Shown piece by piece: positions 8,291 to 19,107 of a stretch of 64,000 nucleotides of DNA. Source of the stretch: Athripsodes cinereus (lineage: Eukaryota; Arthropoda; Insecta; Trichoptera; Leptoceridae). Within the stretch, counting starts at the first letter, position 1. Each line of letters starts with the position of its first letter. Under the pieces are notes generated by a model. That model saw only the letters and a list, made by a program, of their open reading frames with translations. It did no database searches and had not been told where the DNA came from. Made by a program: the position numbers and the translations under genes. The stretch lies in assembly GCA_947579605.1 (NCBI GenBank), contig OX388317.1, forward strand, positions 15,953,384-16,017,383, given 5' to 3'.

Positions 8291-11200
8291 TCATATCTCA
8301 CTCTCAAGACCTACATGGGTCATATAGCTCACGATTTGTCTTGGTGTGAGAAGCCTCACTTTCTCCGAGTCCAGCAGTGGTCCTCCGAGGATGTGACTTC
8401 GATTGCGAGCGAGTGCGTCACAGTTACAGAGGATGTGGATAGGTGTCTCATTATCCTCTGAACAAAATCTGCAGACTGGGGTATCTGACAGTCCTATTTT
8501 TGTCATGTGTTTCCGTAGTCTGCAGTGTCCCGTCAAGGTCCTGGTTAGAATCCTTATTTGTTTTTTATTAAGTTTTAGAACTTCTGTGGTGAACTTCCGC
8601 GAGTACCCTATCATTAGTTCCTTCGCGTGTTTCAACCCTATGCAATTGGACCAAATTTCGTGGCTCTGGTCCATGGCCCAGTTTCTTAGACTAAGCTTGA
8701 TAGTGCTAAGCGGTAATCCGCATATGGGCTCAGGACCTATTGGTGGCTCCTCAGCGCCAGTTCTAGCAAGTTCATCAGCAGCTTCGTTGCCCATGACTCC
8801 ACAATGCCCCGGTACCCAAACCAGCCTTACCGCGTTTTTCTCGCCTAGGCGATTCAGAACCTGTATGCATTCAAAAGTTAGTTTAGATCTCACCTCTACA
8901 GAACCTAGGGCTTTAAGCGCCGCCTGGCTATCTGAGAGGATATTAATCTTTTTGTTATGATATGATCGGTGAAGGTTCATATGAGCGCACTCCATAATTG
9001 CGCTCATTTCAGCCTGGAAAACAGTAGCATATTCTCCCAAGCAGACCGATTTGCTCAACTTAGGGTGGACGCCAAAGATTCCAGATCCTGCCCGACCATC
9101 TTTTTTGGATCCATCTGTGTACCATACAATGTCTCCATCTCGAAAGGTGTAGGGATCATTCTCTCGCCATGTCTCTCTTTCAAGTATGTCTATTGTGTAG
9201 TATTTAACAAAGCTGTAAGCCACATTCATGGTATCTGTGGGCATATCCATGATGGGTGCTTTGTGGAGGTCTGAATATAATCCTCTCATTATGCTGGAGC
9301 GCCAATTGTTCCTACCTCCCTTTGCCGCCCGTATCAATGCCATGCGAGCCTCCTTTTGCACATGTACGTGCAATGGGCTCAAACACAACATCGCCTCTAG
9401 GGCAGTCGTGGGTGTTGAGGACATAGCGCCCGTTGTGAGAAGACATGCAAGTCTCTGAATCTTGTTCAGGACATTTATGCATGTCTTCTGCTGAGTTTTC
9501 TTGTGCCATACCACACAGCCGTAGGTGATCATTGGTCTAACCATAGCTGTGTAGAGCCAGAGGGCTTGCCTCGGTTGAAGGCCCCATTTCAACCCAGCTA
9601 TCCTATAGCTCGTACCTAGAGCTATTTTTGCTTTCTTGGTGATGTGTTCCAAGTGTGGGTTCCATGTCAGTCGTTGATCCAGGATTAGACCCAAATATTT
9701 AACTTCCTTGGAAAATGTTATAGTCTTCCCGAAGAGAGTTGGTGCTTTAAGTCCACCCAGCTTCCTTTTGTTGGTAAATGGGACTATAACAGTCTTGTTG
9801 GCGTTCACTGAGAGACCGTAGTCTTTACACCAGGTTTCCACCAATTTCAGAGCTTTTTGCATTTGGCTGGAAACGGTGCCTTGGAATTTTCCTACAACCG
9901 TAATTACCAGATCATCTGCATAGCCCTGTGTGTTAAAATAAGCATTATTTAGCTTCCATAAAAGACTATCGACTACGATGGACCATTCCAAGGGTGATAA
10001 AACACCTCCTTGAGGACATCCTCTCGCAATTCGAACAGCCAATGTTTTGTCTAAAAGGGTCGTTTTGACAGTCCTATTTGACAGCATCGCTTCGATCCAA
10101 TTAAGCGTCGTTTGGTCGATGCTCCTTTCAGTCATGCTTTTAAGTATGACATCCGTTGAGGTGTTATCAAAAGCTCCCTCAATGTCTAAGAAAGCGCATA
10201 GGGCAATTTCTTTGTCCTCTATGGCTTTTTCCAGTCTGTCTGTTAGTTCGATCAGAGCGGATTCTGTAGATTTGCCTGTTTGATAGGCATGTTGTTTAGC
10301 ATGTAGGGGTTTTATCTTGAGATATTTCTCCCTTATGTATAAATTTAGCACTTTCTCCATTGCTTTAAGCAGGAAGGAGGTAAGGCTAATTGGCCTGTAG
10401 GATTTAGGCTGTGACTTATCTTTGTCTCCGGCCTTGGGTATGTACGTTACCCTAACCTTAGTCCAATCCGTCGGTATGTATCCCCACGCAAAGCTTGCTC
10501 TGAAGATTTTAATTATTACAGGCAGGATGCTTTTTGCACCCTGCTGCAGTAAGGCAGGAAAAATGCCATCTTCCCCTTCAGATTTATATGGCTGAAAGCT
10601 GTCAATAGCCCACAAAACCTGATTGGGTCTGAATATCTCAGACGCTCTTCTCCAGTCTTCAATGTCCGGTCTGGACTTTTTTGTAGTCTGTGTTTGTAGA
10701 GTGTCCAATTCAGTGATATTCGATCCTGGAAAGTGAACCTGTGCCATTAGCTTCAGGGTCTCCTCTACATTCTCGGTAAACGTTCCATCGGTCTTTCTTA
10801 ATAGACCTAGATAGGATGGAGGTGCTTTTGACAATATCTTGTGGATTTTGGCTACATGCGAAGGACCATTGATCTCTTCGCAGAACCTCCTCCAAGACAT
10901 TCTCTTAGCCTTCCTTAGTTCACGATTGAATTCCGTAAGGGCCTGTTTGTAGGATTCCCAGTCACCATTGATTTTAGCTCTATTGAAGAGTCTCCGGGAT
11001 TCTCTCCTTAGTAGATTCAATTTTTCATTCCACCAAGGTACCTTGCGGTTTGTATTGATGGTTTTTAAGGGACAATTGTCTGTGTATGCGTTCAACATAC
11101 ACAAATTGAGATCCCCTACCGCTGATTCAATCTGCTCGATTGATCTAACAGTTTTTGTCATATTTTTTATGCTTTCCTCTAACTGGTGCCTGTAGCCGTC

Positions 11201-12016
11201 CCAGTTAGTAACCCTGGGGTTCCGGTAAGATTCAGATTCTCTTGCTTTGTTAGCTAGGACGTTGAATCTGATGTATTTGTGGTCTGACATAGTTATATCC
11301 CCACAGACATACCAGTCTCGTGTGCGGTCCACTAATGACTCTGTGCAGATAGTAATATCCAATACCTCTTCTCGCACTCTAGTGACAAAAGTTGGAATGG
11401 CGCCACTATTGAGTGTGTGCAGTTTGTTCGTTAGGAGGTAATCATATAGTATTTCACCTCTATGATTCGTATCCGTGCTTCCCCAAGTAGTATGATGGGA
11501 GTTACTGTCGCATCCTAGGATCAATTGGGCTCCCTGGTCAGCGCAGTAGTCCACAATTGGGGCTAATTGCAACGTTGGGTCATCTTTTTCTCCAGGCAGG
11601 TACGCAGAACATATTACTATTCTTTGGGATTCCTGTCCAGGGAGTGTTATATATGCTGCTACCAGATCATCCGTGCAGATTTCCGGTATTGGCAGAAATT
11701 TAATGTTTTGAGCGAATATAATACAGGCTCTTGGTCTATCTCCGTTGGTGGTGTATAAAACCCTGCCCGCGGTTCCAAGTCCTGCAACCGTATTTTTGAT
11801 GATCCACGGTTCTTGTATCAGAGCCACGTCCAATTTCTCCCGTAGCATTTTTTCGGAGAGTAATGCGGAGGCAGCCTTCGCATGGTGTAGGTTTATTTGA
11901 ATTATCTTGAACGTGGCTTGATTAATGGAATGGTTGGGTGTGGAAGTTTGGAGAGGGAGGTGGTCACAGGAAGGCGTTGTGCCTTGTGGAAGGTTAATAG
12001 GAAAGGGTTTGGACAT
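8291..12016 (-). CDS. ORF2: endonuclease, reverse transcriptase, RNase H
   Basis: 1241 codons. The N-terminus (about 35-250) is an apurinic-type endonuclease, beginning FKIIQINLHHAKAA with IQEPW and later SDHKYI motifs. The reverse transcriptase (about 490-770) has the catalytic GYADDLVI near residue 700 and the preceding GCPQGGVLSP. RNase H follows (about 965-1090), with YTDGSKKDG, the AEMSAI glutamate, LSDSQAA and the late WVPGH histidine. A C-terminal CCHC-type cluster CRFCSEDNETPIHILC lies at about 1180-1195. The start codon lies 35 bases after the ORF1 stop. ORF2 carries out target-primed reverse transcription: it nicks the DNA target and copies the RNA in place. No internal stops, so probably active. 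Confidence 0.93.
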   Translation of the reverse strand: MSKPFPINLPQGTTPSCDHLPLQTSTPNHSINQATFKIIQINLHHAKAASALLSEKMLREKLDVALIQEPWIIKNTVAGLGTAGRVLYTTNGDRPRACIIFAQNIKFLPIPEICTDDLVAAYITLPGQESQRIVICSAYLPGEKDDPTLQLAPIVDYCADQGAQLILGCDSNSHHTTWGSTDTNHRGEILYDYLLTNKLHTLNSGAIPTFVTRVREEVLDITICTESLVDRTRDWYVCGDITMSDHKYIRFNVLANKARESESYRNPRVTNWDGYRHQLEESIKNMTKTVRSIEQIESAVGDLNLCMLNAYTDNCPLKTINTNRKVPWWNEKLNLLRRESRRLFNRAKINGDWESYKQALTEFNRELRKAKRMSWRRFCEEINGPSHVAKIHKILSKAPPSYLGLLRKTDGTFTENVEETLKLMAQVHFPGSNITELDTLQTQTTKKSRPDIEDWRRASEIFRPNQVLWAIDSFQPYKSEGEDGIFPALLQQGAKSILPVIIKIFRASFAWGYIPTDWTKVRVTYIPKAGDKDKSQPKSYRPISLTSFLLKAMEKVLNLYIREKYLKIKPLHAKQHAYQTGKSTESALIELTDRLEKAIEDKEIALCAFLDIEGAFDNTSTDVILKSMTERSIDQTTLNWIEAMLSNRTVKTTLLDKTLAVRIARGCPQGGVLSPLEWSIVVDSLLWKLNNAYFNTQGYADDLVITVVGKFQGTVSSQMQKALKLVETWCKDYGLSVNANKTVIVPFTNKRKLGGLKAPTLFGKTITFSKEVKYLGLILDQRLTWNPHLEHITKKAKIALGTSYRIAGLKWGLQPRQALWLYTAMVRPMITYGCVVWHKKTQQKTCINVLNKIQRLACLLTTGAMSSTPTTALEAMLCLSPLHVHVQKEARMALIRAAKGGRNNWRSSIMRGLYSDLHKAPIMDMPTDTMNVAYSFVKYYTIDILERETWRENDPYTFRDGDIVWYTDGSKKDGRAGSGIFGVHPKLSKSVCLGEYATVFQAEMSAIMECAHMNLHRSYHNKKINILSDSQAALKALGSVEVRSKLTFECIQVLNRLGEKNAVRLVWVPGHCGVMGNEAADELARTGAEEPPIGPEPICGLPLSTIKLSLRNWAMDQSHEIWSNCIGLKHAKELMIGYSRKFTTEVLKLNKKQIRILTRTLTGHCRLRKHMTKIGLSDTPVCRFCSEDNETPIHILCNCDALARNRSHILGGPLLDSEKVRLLTPRQIVSYMTHVGLESEI

Positions 12017-12051
12017 GATTTTTGGATTTGGGTGGATAGGGTGAGGGAGGG

Positions 12052-13476
12052 TTATTTAGAGGCTTCATCAACGTGCCTTACGGTGGGAGAGGGCTGTTGA
12101 GCACCTCTCCTCTTCCGCGAGCCCCTGTTGCGTCGCCTTTTGTTGGGGAGTTCCTTGGGGTCCTCTCCAGCTGAAGTATTGACCTGCTTCTGCCTGAGTA
12201 GGGTCAGTGTTCCTTTCTTGGAAGCCGCCGTCCCCACCAACACAGGTCTTTTTTCTGTCGGGGTGGCATTTGGTACATTTCCGCTGGGGCCAGGCAGGGT
12301 CTCGGTCTCCACGGCAGGGCAGACAGGTCCTTTCGGATCCTTAGACTGCTCCACTGCGGAGGTTCCGATCCTCACATCCTGAAGCCCTGGGATCTGCTCC
12401 CTGCCAGTTTGTGCCCTTACACGTATGTGTATGGCTCCAAACCCAAAGATAGGCCTGAACTGGATCTTCATTAGTCCCTCGAGGGCGGCATTGTCAAAGG
12501 AAAAAGTTACCGTTTGACCCTTTCCCTCGTGGGCACTTCGGTTAAGGATTCTCCATCCTAGGCAGTTCAGGCCTATGTTCTGCACATCAAGTCGGTTCAG
12601 CAAGACTCTTGTCTCCAAGGGGGAACCCGGAATCCATGCTGTTCCGAAGATAGGCTTGGGCATGTCTTGTTCATCCATAGCCCGTAGACAAGCCCCTTCA
12701 TACGGCCTCAAACTTTCGACGCAGCTAGCCAGCCACGACCTGCTGCGATCATCGCCGCAGACCACGATCAGCCAACCCGCCCGAAAGTGAGTTCCCAGAA
12801 ATCTTGGGCCCATTCCACTGCCCGAGATTTCATCCACTTTTTTGAGTATTGATTCTGCAATCAGTCTCATCTCTTCATCATTCAGGCTTTTGTTTATGTC
12901 CCGAATGCCTACTCTAATAGAGCAAGCTATATCTTTGAAGCTGGGACTTGAGGTGTCTCCATGCTTTCTGATTTTTTTGCCCTCTCTTGGAGGCCCCTCC
13001 GTAGAGCGTGGCCTCTTGCTAGCCCTCTTCTCCTTGGAGTGGGCCTCCGAAGCGGGTTTAAAAGGTTTTATGCAGAGGGTCATTGCCTCTTCACGGCTCC
13101 TGCCCTCTACAAGAAGTTTCTTTAACCGCCTTCTCGCTGCTCCCGTCAGGTAGGGCCTAGTGTGCCTCTTATCTTCCAGTTGCATCGAGTGGTCAAGTGA
13201 CTTTATGTCTCCTTTTTCTGTGGATGCGGAGGTATCAGGTATATCCTCCACATCCTTCTTTTTTGTTGCAGAGGTGCTAGGTGCCTCCTCTACATCCATT
13301 TTCTTCTTTGTGGAGGTGCCAGGTGCCTCCTCCACATCTATGTTCTTCTCTATGGAGGTGCCAGGTGCATCCTCCATTTCCATCTTTTTCACTGTGGAGG
13401 TGCCATATACATCCTCCACAGCCATCTTCTTCGTGTCCTCAATAATCTTTTCCATTTTTTGTTTTACATTTTCCAT
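12052..13476 (-). CDS. ORF1: nucleic-acid-binding protein of the LOA-type element
   Basis: 474 codons. Residues of about 18-88 contain five consecutive 14-residue units of the form KK-x-x-VE-x-AP-x-TS-x-x, visible as 42-bp tandem repeats at about 13215-13425. A basic region follows (about 110-175, rich in K and R). The central part (about 195-355) resembles the DUF4780 domain of insect retrotransposon ORF1 proteins, with GTHFRAGWLIVVCGD and FGTAWIPGSP. The tail is basic (NKRRRNRGSRKRRGAQ) and probably binds RNA. No CCHC knuckles are seen, unlike many I-group ORF1s. It most likely coats the element RNA. The start is the first ATG after the 5' leader. Confidence 0.85.
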   Translation of the reverse strand: MENVKQKMEKIIEDTKKMAVEDVYGTSTVKKMEMEDAPGTSIEKNIDVEEAPGTSTKKKMDVEEAPSTSATKKKDVEDIPDTSASTEKGDIKSLDHSMQLEDKRHTRPYLTGAARRRLKKLLVEGRSREEAMTLCIKPFKPASEAHSKEKRASKRPRSTEGPPREGKKIRKHGDTSSPSFKDIACSIRVGIRDINKSLNDEEMRLIAESILKKVDEISGSGMGPRFLGTHFRAGWLIVVCGDDRSRSWLASCVESLRPYEGACLRAMDEQDMPKPIFGTAWIPGSPLETRVLLNRLDVQNIGLNCLGWRILNRSAHEGKGQTVTFSFDNAALEGLMKIQFRPIFGFGAIHIRVRAQTGREQIPGLQDVRIGTSAVEQSKDPKGPVCPAVETETLPGPSGNVPNATPTEKRPVLVGTAASKKGTLTLLRQKQVNTSAGEDPKELPNKRRRNRGSRKRRGAQQPSPTVRHVDEASK

Positions 13477-13914
13477 ATTGTTCCCACGAGAAGCTAGGGA
13501 AATAAACGTCCACCCCTACAGAGCCCCGCATGTAGAGGTAAGGCTATATATCGCCCTGAGGTCGCCTGGTATCAGAGAGCCTCCGTTAATGACTAACCTA
13601 CCCGTTAGCCACGCATCCATCGGCACGGGTCGGATGACACCTTAGATTGGGGTTTTTGGATAAGAAGGTTGGCTCCTTCCGGAGTGATGGGAACTTGTGT
13701 GACGGGATGGGAGTACTCTTTTAGGAGAGAGAATAGGATTCAGGTGTAGGTTATACCTTACATGCTGGAGTGACATGCAGAGGCATTCTGTTTGGTCCAC
13801 GACTCCTTATTGATTATTCGGAGTAGCCATGACAGGGAACGAATCCTGAGTCACGGGTTCCCCCAATCCGCCACCCAGGGGGACGCGCTTGGTAGGGGTG
13901 ACTTCCCCCCCAAG

Positions 13915-13925
13915 TTTAAATAGAT
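13915..13925. repeat. Right target-site duplication of the LOA-type element
   Basis: TTTAAATAGAT, identical to 8186-8196. It marks the exact 5' end of the element, which starts CTTGGGGGGG on the minus strand. Confidence 0.9.
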
Positions 13926-14730
13926 ACCGAAGTATTCAATAAGGTAACTAAAGATGAATGTATGTCCAAAAGCTTCTAATTTTAATATGCCAAGTGAAAG
14001 TAAACAGTATTTTTATTTATATTATTTTATAATCTAACTAAATTAAAAAGAACTTTCGTAGTGTTTCCTTTTCGAAAATTAAAAGTTATATAACCTTTTT
14101 TCTGGTTGATTTCATTTTTGTATACTTAGATCACAAATTATTAACTAATTATTGCCGTAACTTCGATTAAACTTAAGGTTAATGAACAGGTTAATTAATT
14201 GAGTAATTAAGCATTAATATATCATATTACCTATATGATTATATTTTTTATTTGTTGTCGCAACTAATCATAGCAAAATATGTGATAGGTACATAACTAC
14301 CAATTCATTTTTCTAACATTTCCTAATACAAGACCTTGAGTTGATTTACTTTCCAGATATATGCATGTGCAAAATGTATTGTTTTAATACAGCAAAAAAT
14401 ATTTACCGAATTGTTACATATTTCATCTTACACTGAATATTGCGAGGTTTAAGAATCACAATGTGATCATTAGAAATTGACAATGCCTCTACAGCGTTAA
14501 CTCCAAATATTTTCATAAATAAGTGTAGTTTAAAAGTTGATATTTGAAAAACAATAGTTTTATATACATATCTCCGAGGAATCTTCTGTAAATAATAGGT
14601 CATCCACTCTTTCCTAAAGTTTTCGAGTGTCCTGTAAGTGTAAAGATTTTGCCTCCTTAACTTTTCTGTAAGCTTACGAGTGCATTATAATAGACAGGAA
14701 TTTGCAAAACCTCATACATGGGAAAAATAA

Positions 14731-14838
14731 AATTCAGCGATGAGGCACGCCACCCATACTGAATATTATTTTTCATTGACATGGAGATGAAAATCTGCGT
14801 GTTTATTACTCGCGGTTAGCTCGCTGGCTACCCTAATT
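14731..14838 (-). repeat. Interspersed repeat family A, diverged copy
   Basis: Shares ATTCAGCGAYGAGG...CGCCA and GCTAGCTCGCTGGCTACCC-like blocks, in the same order and orientation, with the reverse complement of the copies at 27816 and 32398. Diverged and non-coding. Confidence 0.5.
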
Positions 14839-16427
14839 GTTTTATGTTATTTAATTTTGCTTCCAAATGACAAATAATGTATTCTTTTGAAAATGTACGC
14901 ACTTCTTCAATTTATATCACTTGTGTGCTTTTCTCATTTCATTGCTCATTGTTATCCAATCTTTGTATTTTCAAAGTGGTAAAAGGTAGTTAGTTAATTA
15001 CTTTGATTGACAACCTTTCGGTGGAGTCTTATTGAAATAAAGTTTGCAAACGACAGTTAAAGAGAAATTTTACCTAAATGTCATAATTTAGAAGAGGTCA
15101 AGAATTCAATAAATTTCCATAGAATAATTTGCCAAAAACTCCATGGTAATTGGTTGTAGCTAAAGATCTTATCAACCATTGCCATTTTAAAACTAACACA
15201 GAACACACCCAACCCAATAGGAAAATAACTGTTGATTGTACGAGTAGGTACATAATCTTTTCACCCAATTAGTCCATTCTGTAGATTTGGTATTTGTCTG
15301 AATATGTAATCGTAAGAAATTTGCGAGATAAATTGAACCATTAATTACCTACTACTCAGCATGACAATTTGATATATTATTGCATGTGTTATATGGATAG
15401 CAATGTTATCTAATTCTACTATACTATTATGAACACGAAATACTTGGTGTACTTTCTAGATATCTACATATTTTTTGTTTAAATATATCTACGCAATATA
15501 TTTTTTCTAACCTGACAAATAAATCTGTACATATGCAATCTATTATACAACGAATTATATGTCTGTTCGGTTGTTCACTTTATAATCGATATCCGCTGTC
15601 TTCTCCAGTAGAAGACGATCTGCTTGATAATTCATTGAATCTTCTCTCATCGGCTCGATATTTTTGAAGAGTTTCGAAATACCAGAGATACGGTTTTTTA
15701 TTATTTATTTCCTTTTCTGCAGTAATTTATTATTAGAATGAAAAAAGGTGCCACAAACATTCCATTGAATGGACTTCCTGAATAAAATTTAAAAAAACTA
15801 TTTTCATTCCAAAAAGCCAAAGATATCACAAACTACATTTTTGATGTTTCTTACGAATGCTTTATCTTTTTTGACGTTGAATTGGAAAATTTGGACTGTT
15901 TTGTATAGGTTCGAACTTTCAATCGGCAGATTGCAAATTTTCATCCCGTTGCCTACCTACTCCTCTTTTACGCTATAGGAAGGTACACAGTTACCATCCG
16001 CTTAGGTAAATAATTTACAATATTATTGTAGACTTGTTATTCAATGAAATAGGTATGTACTCACATAGTATATTTAATATTTTCAGCAAATTACTTCATT
16101 CTTCAGTCAGTTTGAGGGTCATATTATTGTGAATTTATAGTATATACCATAAAGAACAGTAGCATAATTATTTTTATCATGTTACTCGAAAGCCATATAT
16201 CCATTTGTGCGATGTTAATTTTTTGCATTGTCCAAAATAACGTTTGTCATAAAATATCAAGTATTATTATGACAGCTCTCACTTCACACAGATGATTTAT
16301 GAGAAGAACGGATATAAATATATACCTACATATGAAAATGCTGATAATGTGGATGGCAATTTATCATCGATATACATCGAAATAATATCCTACAAAAATA
16401 AGAGAACTTGACTTCATCGATGATTTT

Positions 16428-16540
16428 TTTTTTTTTTATTACAAAACATTTGAAAAAACACATGGACAGAAATAATACACACAATCACAAATCAAAGACA
16501 ATGCATTATCCTACTCAACCCGCACTCATTATCCAACCCC
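16428..16540 (-). repeat. Retroelement 3' tail with poly(A), copy 1
   Basis: A T run followed by ATTACAAAACATTTGAAAA, an ACATGGACAGAAATA-type block and CACAATCACAAA. The same order occurs at 19430-19545. On the minus strand this is the 3' end and poly(A) tail of a short non-LTR or SINE-like insertion. No coding sequence. Confidence 0.55.
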
Positions 16541-17875
16541 TTACTATATAATACCAAGCCCACAAGTTTGTCATTTATTACAAAAGTTTTATAAAAAATG
16601 ATAAATGTTATATAAAAGTTATATAAAAAGTTATATAAAAAATAAAAATAATAAATGTTTTAATTTTTCTTGGATGTTTACCAATGACATATAGGTACCT
16701 ATTTTATTTTTTCATGAAAGGTTTTTTAAATTTGAATAGTTGAGAGTAGGTGGAGAAGAACAAATTATATATTTTTTCGATTGATTAGAGTAATATTATT
16801 CTATTTGTATGTTTATGTAAGAGAGCTTATGTAAATATGATAAATATTAGCAGAATTGTAGATAGTAATTACAAAAAAAAGCTTTTGAATATTGTATTTT
16901 TCGTATATTTCTTGTGAATGATAGGTGCTAAAGATGTTGTCATACTTTGTTTATTAAGATTTCTCAAAGTAACTGCCGATATCATATTAACAGATCATCC
17001 TCTTTCGATACACTCAATATCCTGATTCATCTTTAGCCAATAGTCTCTGCCTCCTCTTTCATATCAATTTTTTATACTTCCCATTGTTGGGCTGCTCGTG
17101 CTTAGGTACTTCATATAGGCGGCAGACATAATATTATTATCAGCATACGTTTATAGAGGCCGACTTATTATTTTTATCGGTTCCTTGTCTAGTCATATTA
17201 CGTGTTTAATAAAGCTTTATCGTGAACATTTTAATTAATTTGGCATCGATTTTTTGTTCACAAACTTGACGTGTCTATATTGGCAGTACATATCTGTTAT
17301 CTTTTACCTCCAAATAATTATTCTAGCATAACATACAAGTATACAAATATGTAAATTACAACGGGTGGGAAAAAAAAACAAGTACCAGCTTATGACAATC
17401 ACAGTACAAATCACGAATCATATGTTATTTTTAACATTGTTTGAAAACACTTGGTGTGAGATAATTATTTCTCCATTATTAGATACGGTAATACCTCAAA
17501 TTGAAATATTATACTTACATGTAATAAAACAAATATTATTTTAGATTTATCTAGATACTTGTTGAAGTGTCCAATAATAATGTATGGAATCCTATTTAGC
17601 ATTCATAAAAGTGGAGATTGAATTTGACTTGCTTTAATTTTTTGTATTATGTAATTCTATGCATAAATAATATGATCATTAATAAGACGAAACATATCTT
17701 TCACAAGTACGATTTTAGAAATACGTTCCCAATTCTAATTTTAATGAAATCAAACAAATGCCTTCCCTATACATTAAATGATATAAACATACTCCAAAAG
17801 GTGGGCTTACCACATTTCCAATTTCCTCCAGTCAACTCGAAAAACTAAATGAAAAAATATATACATAAACATTTG

Positions 17876-18042
17876 AGTTCGTCAGTAGTCTGGAGGTAGA
17901 GTCTCGGCCTCGTGAACAAGGGGTCCGTGGTTCGATACCAGGTGCCGGCAAACTCCCCTTTCACGACACGAGCATTTAGTAGCTTACTGTGAAAGGTGTA
18001 TGAGGTTGTATTTCGGTTTATAACAAAACCAGACATATCTTT

Positions 18043-18050
<8 letters not shown>
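17876..18050 (+). mobile_element. tRNA-derived SINE
   Basis: The head resembles a tRNA gene: a degenerate box A around 17885-17897 and a good box B, GGTTCGATACC, at 17929-17939. A tRNA-unrelated body follows (CTGTGAAAGGTGTATGAGGTTG, GGTTTATAACAAAA), then an A-rich tail at about 18045 running into an (AT)n microsatellite (18055-18072). Body copies recur at 18180-18275 and 33283-33375. It would be transcribed by RNA polymerase III; it is not a functional tRNA gene. Confidence 0.7.
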
Positions 18051-18073
<23 letters not shown>

Positions 18074-18179
18074 AAAAATATGACTAAAAATACATATTAT
18101 GTAATATAACATGAAAAAAACTTGATGAAATTGAAAATGGATCGAACACACCCAATATGGAACGTGGAGAAGAAATGAT

Positions 18180-18275
18180 CCCAAGTGTTGGCAAACTCCC
18201 TTTTCAAGGCACAAACTTTGAGCTTACAGTGAATTGAGGTTGTATTTGGGTTTATAACAAAAACTTAGATACATC
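18180..18275 (+). repeat. SINE fragment (body only)
   Basis: Repeats the body of the SINE just upstream: GGCAAACTCCC, GCTTACAGTGAATTGAGGTT, GGGTTTATAACAAAAAC. The tRNA-like head is missing, so this is a 5'-truncated or decayed copy. Confidence 0.6.
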
Positions 18276-19107
18276 TTCTGACTTTGGAAATGGCTTTGTA
18301 AGAACTAAGAAAGACTAGGAACCATTATTTTTTTACGAAATGAATTTAATGACAACGTAATACGTGATAGGTACTCATTGTTCCACTCTGAATCAGTTTG
18401 CTGACGTTGGAGTTACCTTTATAACTTACTAATAATATTATTATCGCTGCGTTATTATAACAAGGTTGAACACAGATGAAATGACATCGCATTTCGTAAA
18501 AACGTAATCCAGACGACACCTTGACAAGAACATAATAATATTTTTATAACGTAGACGTTATGGTCCAATTAATTTGTGGCTAACAGTCTATAGCGTGTTT
18601 AGCATTTACCTACTCTGAAATAATATTCTTGTACTACATGACTCGAGATGATTTCAAACAACAAGCACTGTGAAAATGCTGTTAAATTTTCAATCTATTG
18701 GGTACAATATAATTATGAAAATTTCGATAGTTATCATAGTATCTATTTTTAACCAAGGGTGGCCAAACCGTGGCCCGCGGGCCGCATGCGGCCCTTTAGG
18801 TGTCTACGTGCGGCCCGCGAAGCAAATCCACACTTTTTTAAATAATAGTCGACACAAGTACCCGTTACTTTTTTTGAAAGAGGTATTTTGAGAAAATATT
18901 GTTGTTGTGTCTCGATCGCCTATGTCCCTTCACGATCGCTTAATGTTGAGTTGTGTGTAAATGATGAGTAATGCAGAACAAACACTGTTTTTTCTTAATT
19001 ATATTGGATTTAATGTAAAACTTGTAACAAAATAGAACAGTATAGATATTAATGTTATTTGACTGTGTATTGGAGAAGAAGAGAGGTGGATCAAAAGTGT
19101 GTGTGTA

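Larger units (their letters stand above)
8197..13914 (-). mobile_element. Full-length LOA/I-group non-LTR retrotransposon
   Basis: Minus-strand element of 5718 bp with a 5' untranslated region of about 440 bp (13477-13914), two ORFs and a poly(A) tail (the T run at 8197-8215). It is flanked by perfect 11-bp duplications (8186-8196 and 13915-13925), so both ends are exact and it is not 5'-truncated. Both ORFs are intact. The order ORF1, then endonuclease-RT-RNase H in ORF2, fits the I/LOA group. The LOA assignment rests on the RT and RNase H layout and the DUF4780-like ORF1, without a tree. Confidence 0.93.
13926..17875. other. AT-rich intergenic DNA with old repeat fragments
   Basis: No ORF here looks coding on either strand; those of 60-66 codons have no domain signal. 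It contains two recognisable repeat fragments, listed separately at 14731-14838 and 16428-16540. The remainder is low-complexity A/T sequence with no supported feature. Confidence 0.6.

Noticed and set aside
12842..13645. Plus-strand frames of 103 and 161 codons opposite LOA ORF1
   Set aside because: Antisense shadows of ORF1; the repetitive peptide mirrors the 42-bp repeats.
17876..17945. Possible tRNA gene
   Set aside because: Box B is good but no full cloverleaf can be drawn, and the sequence continues into a repeated body with an A-rich tail, so it is a SINE head.
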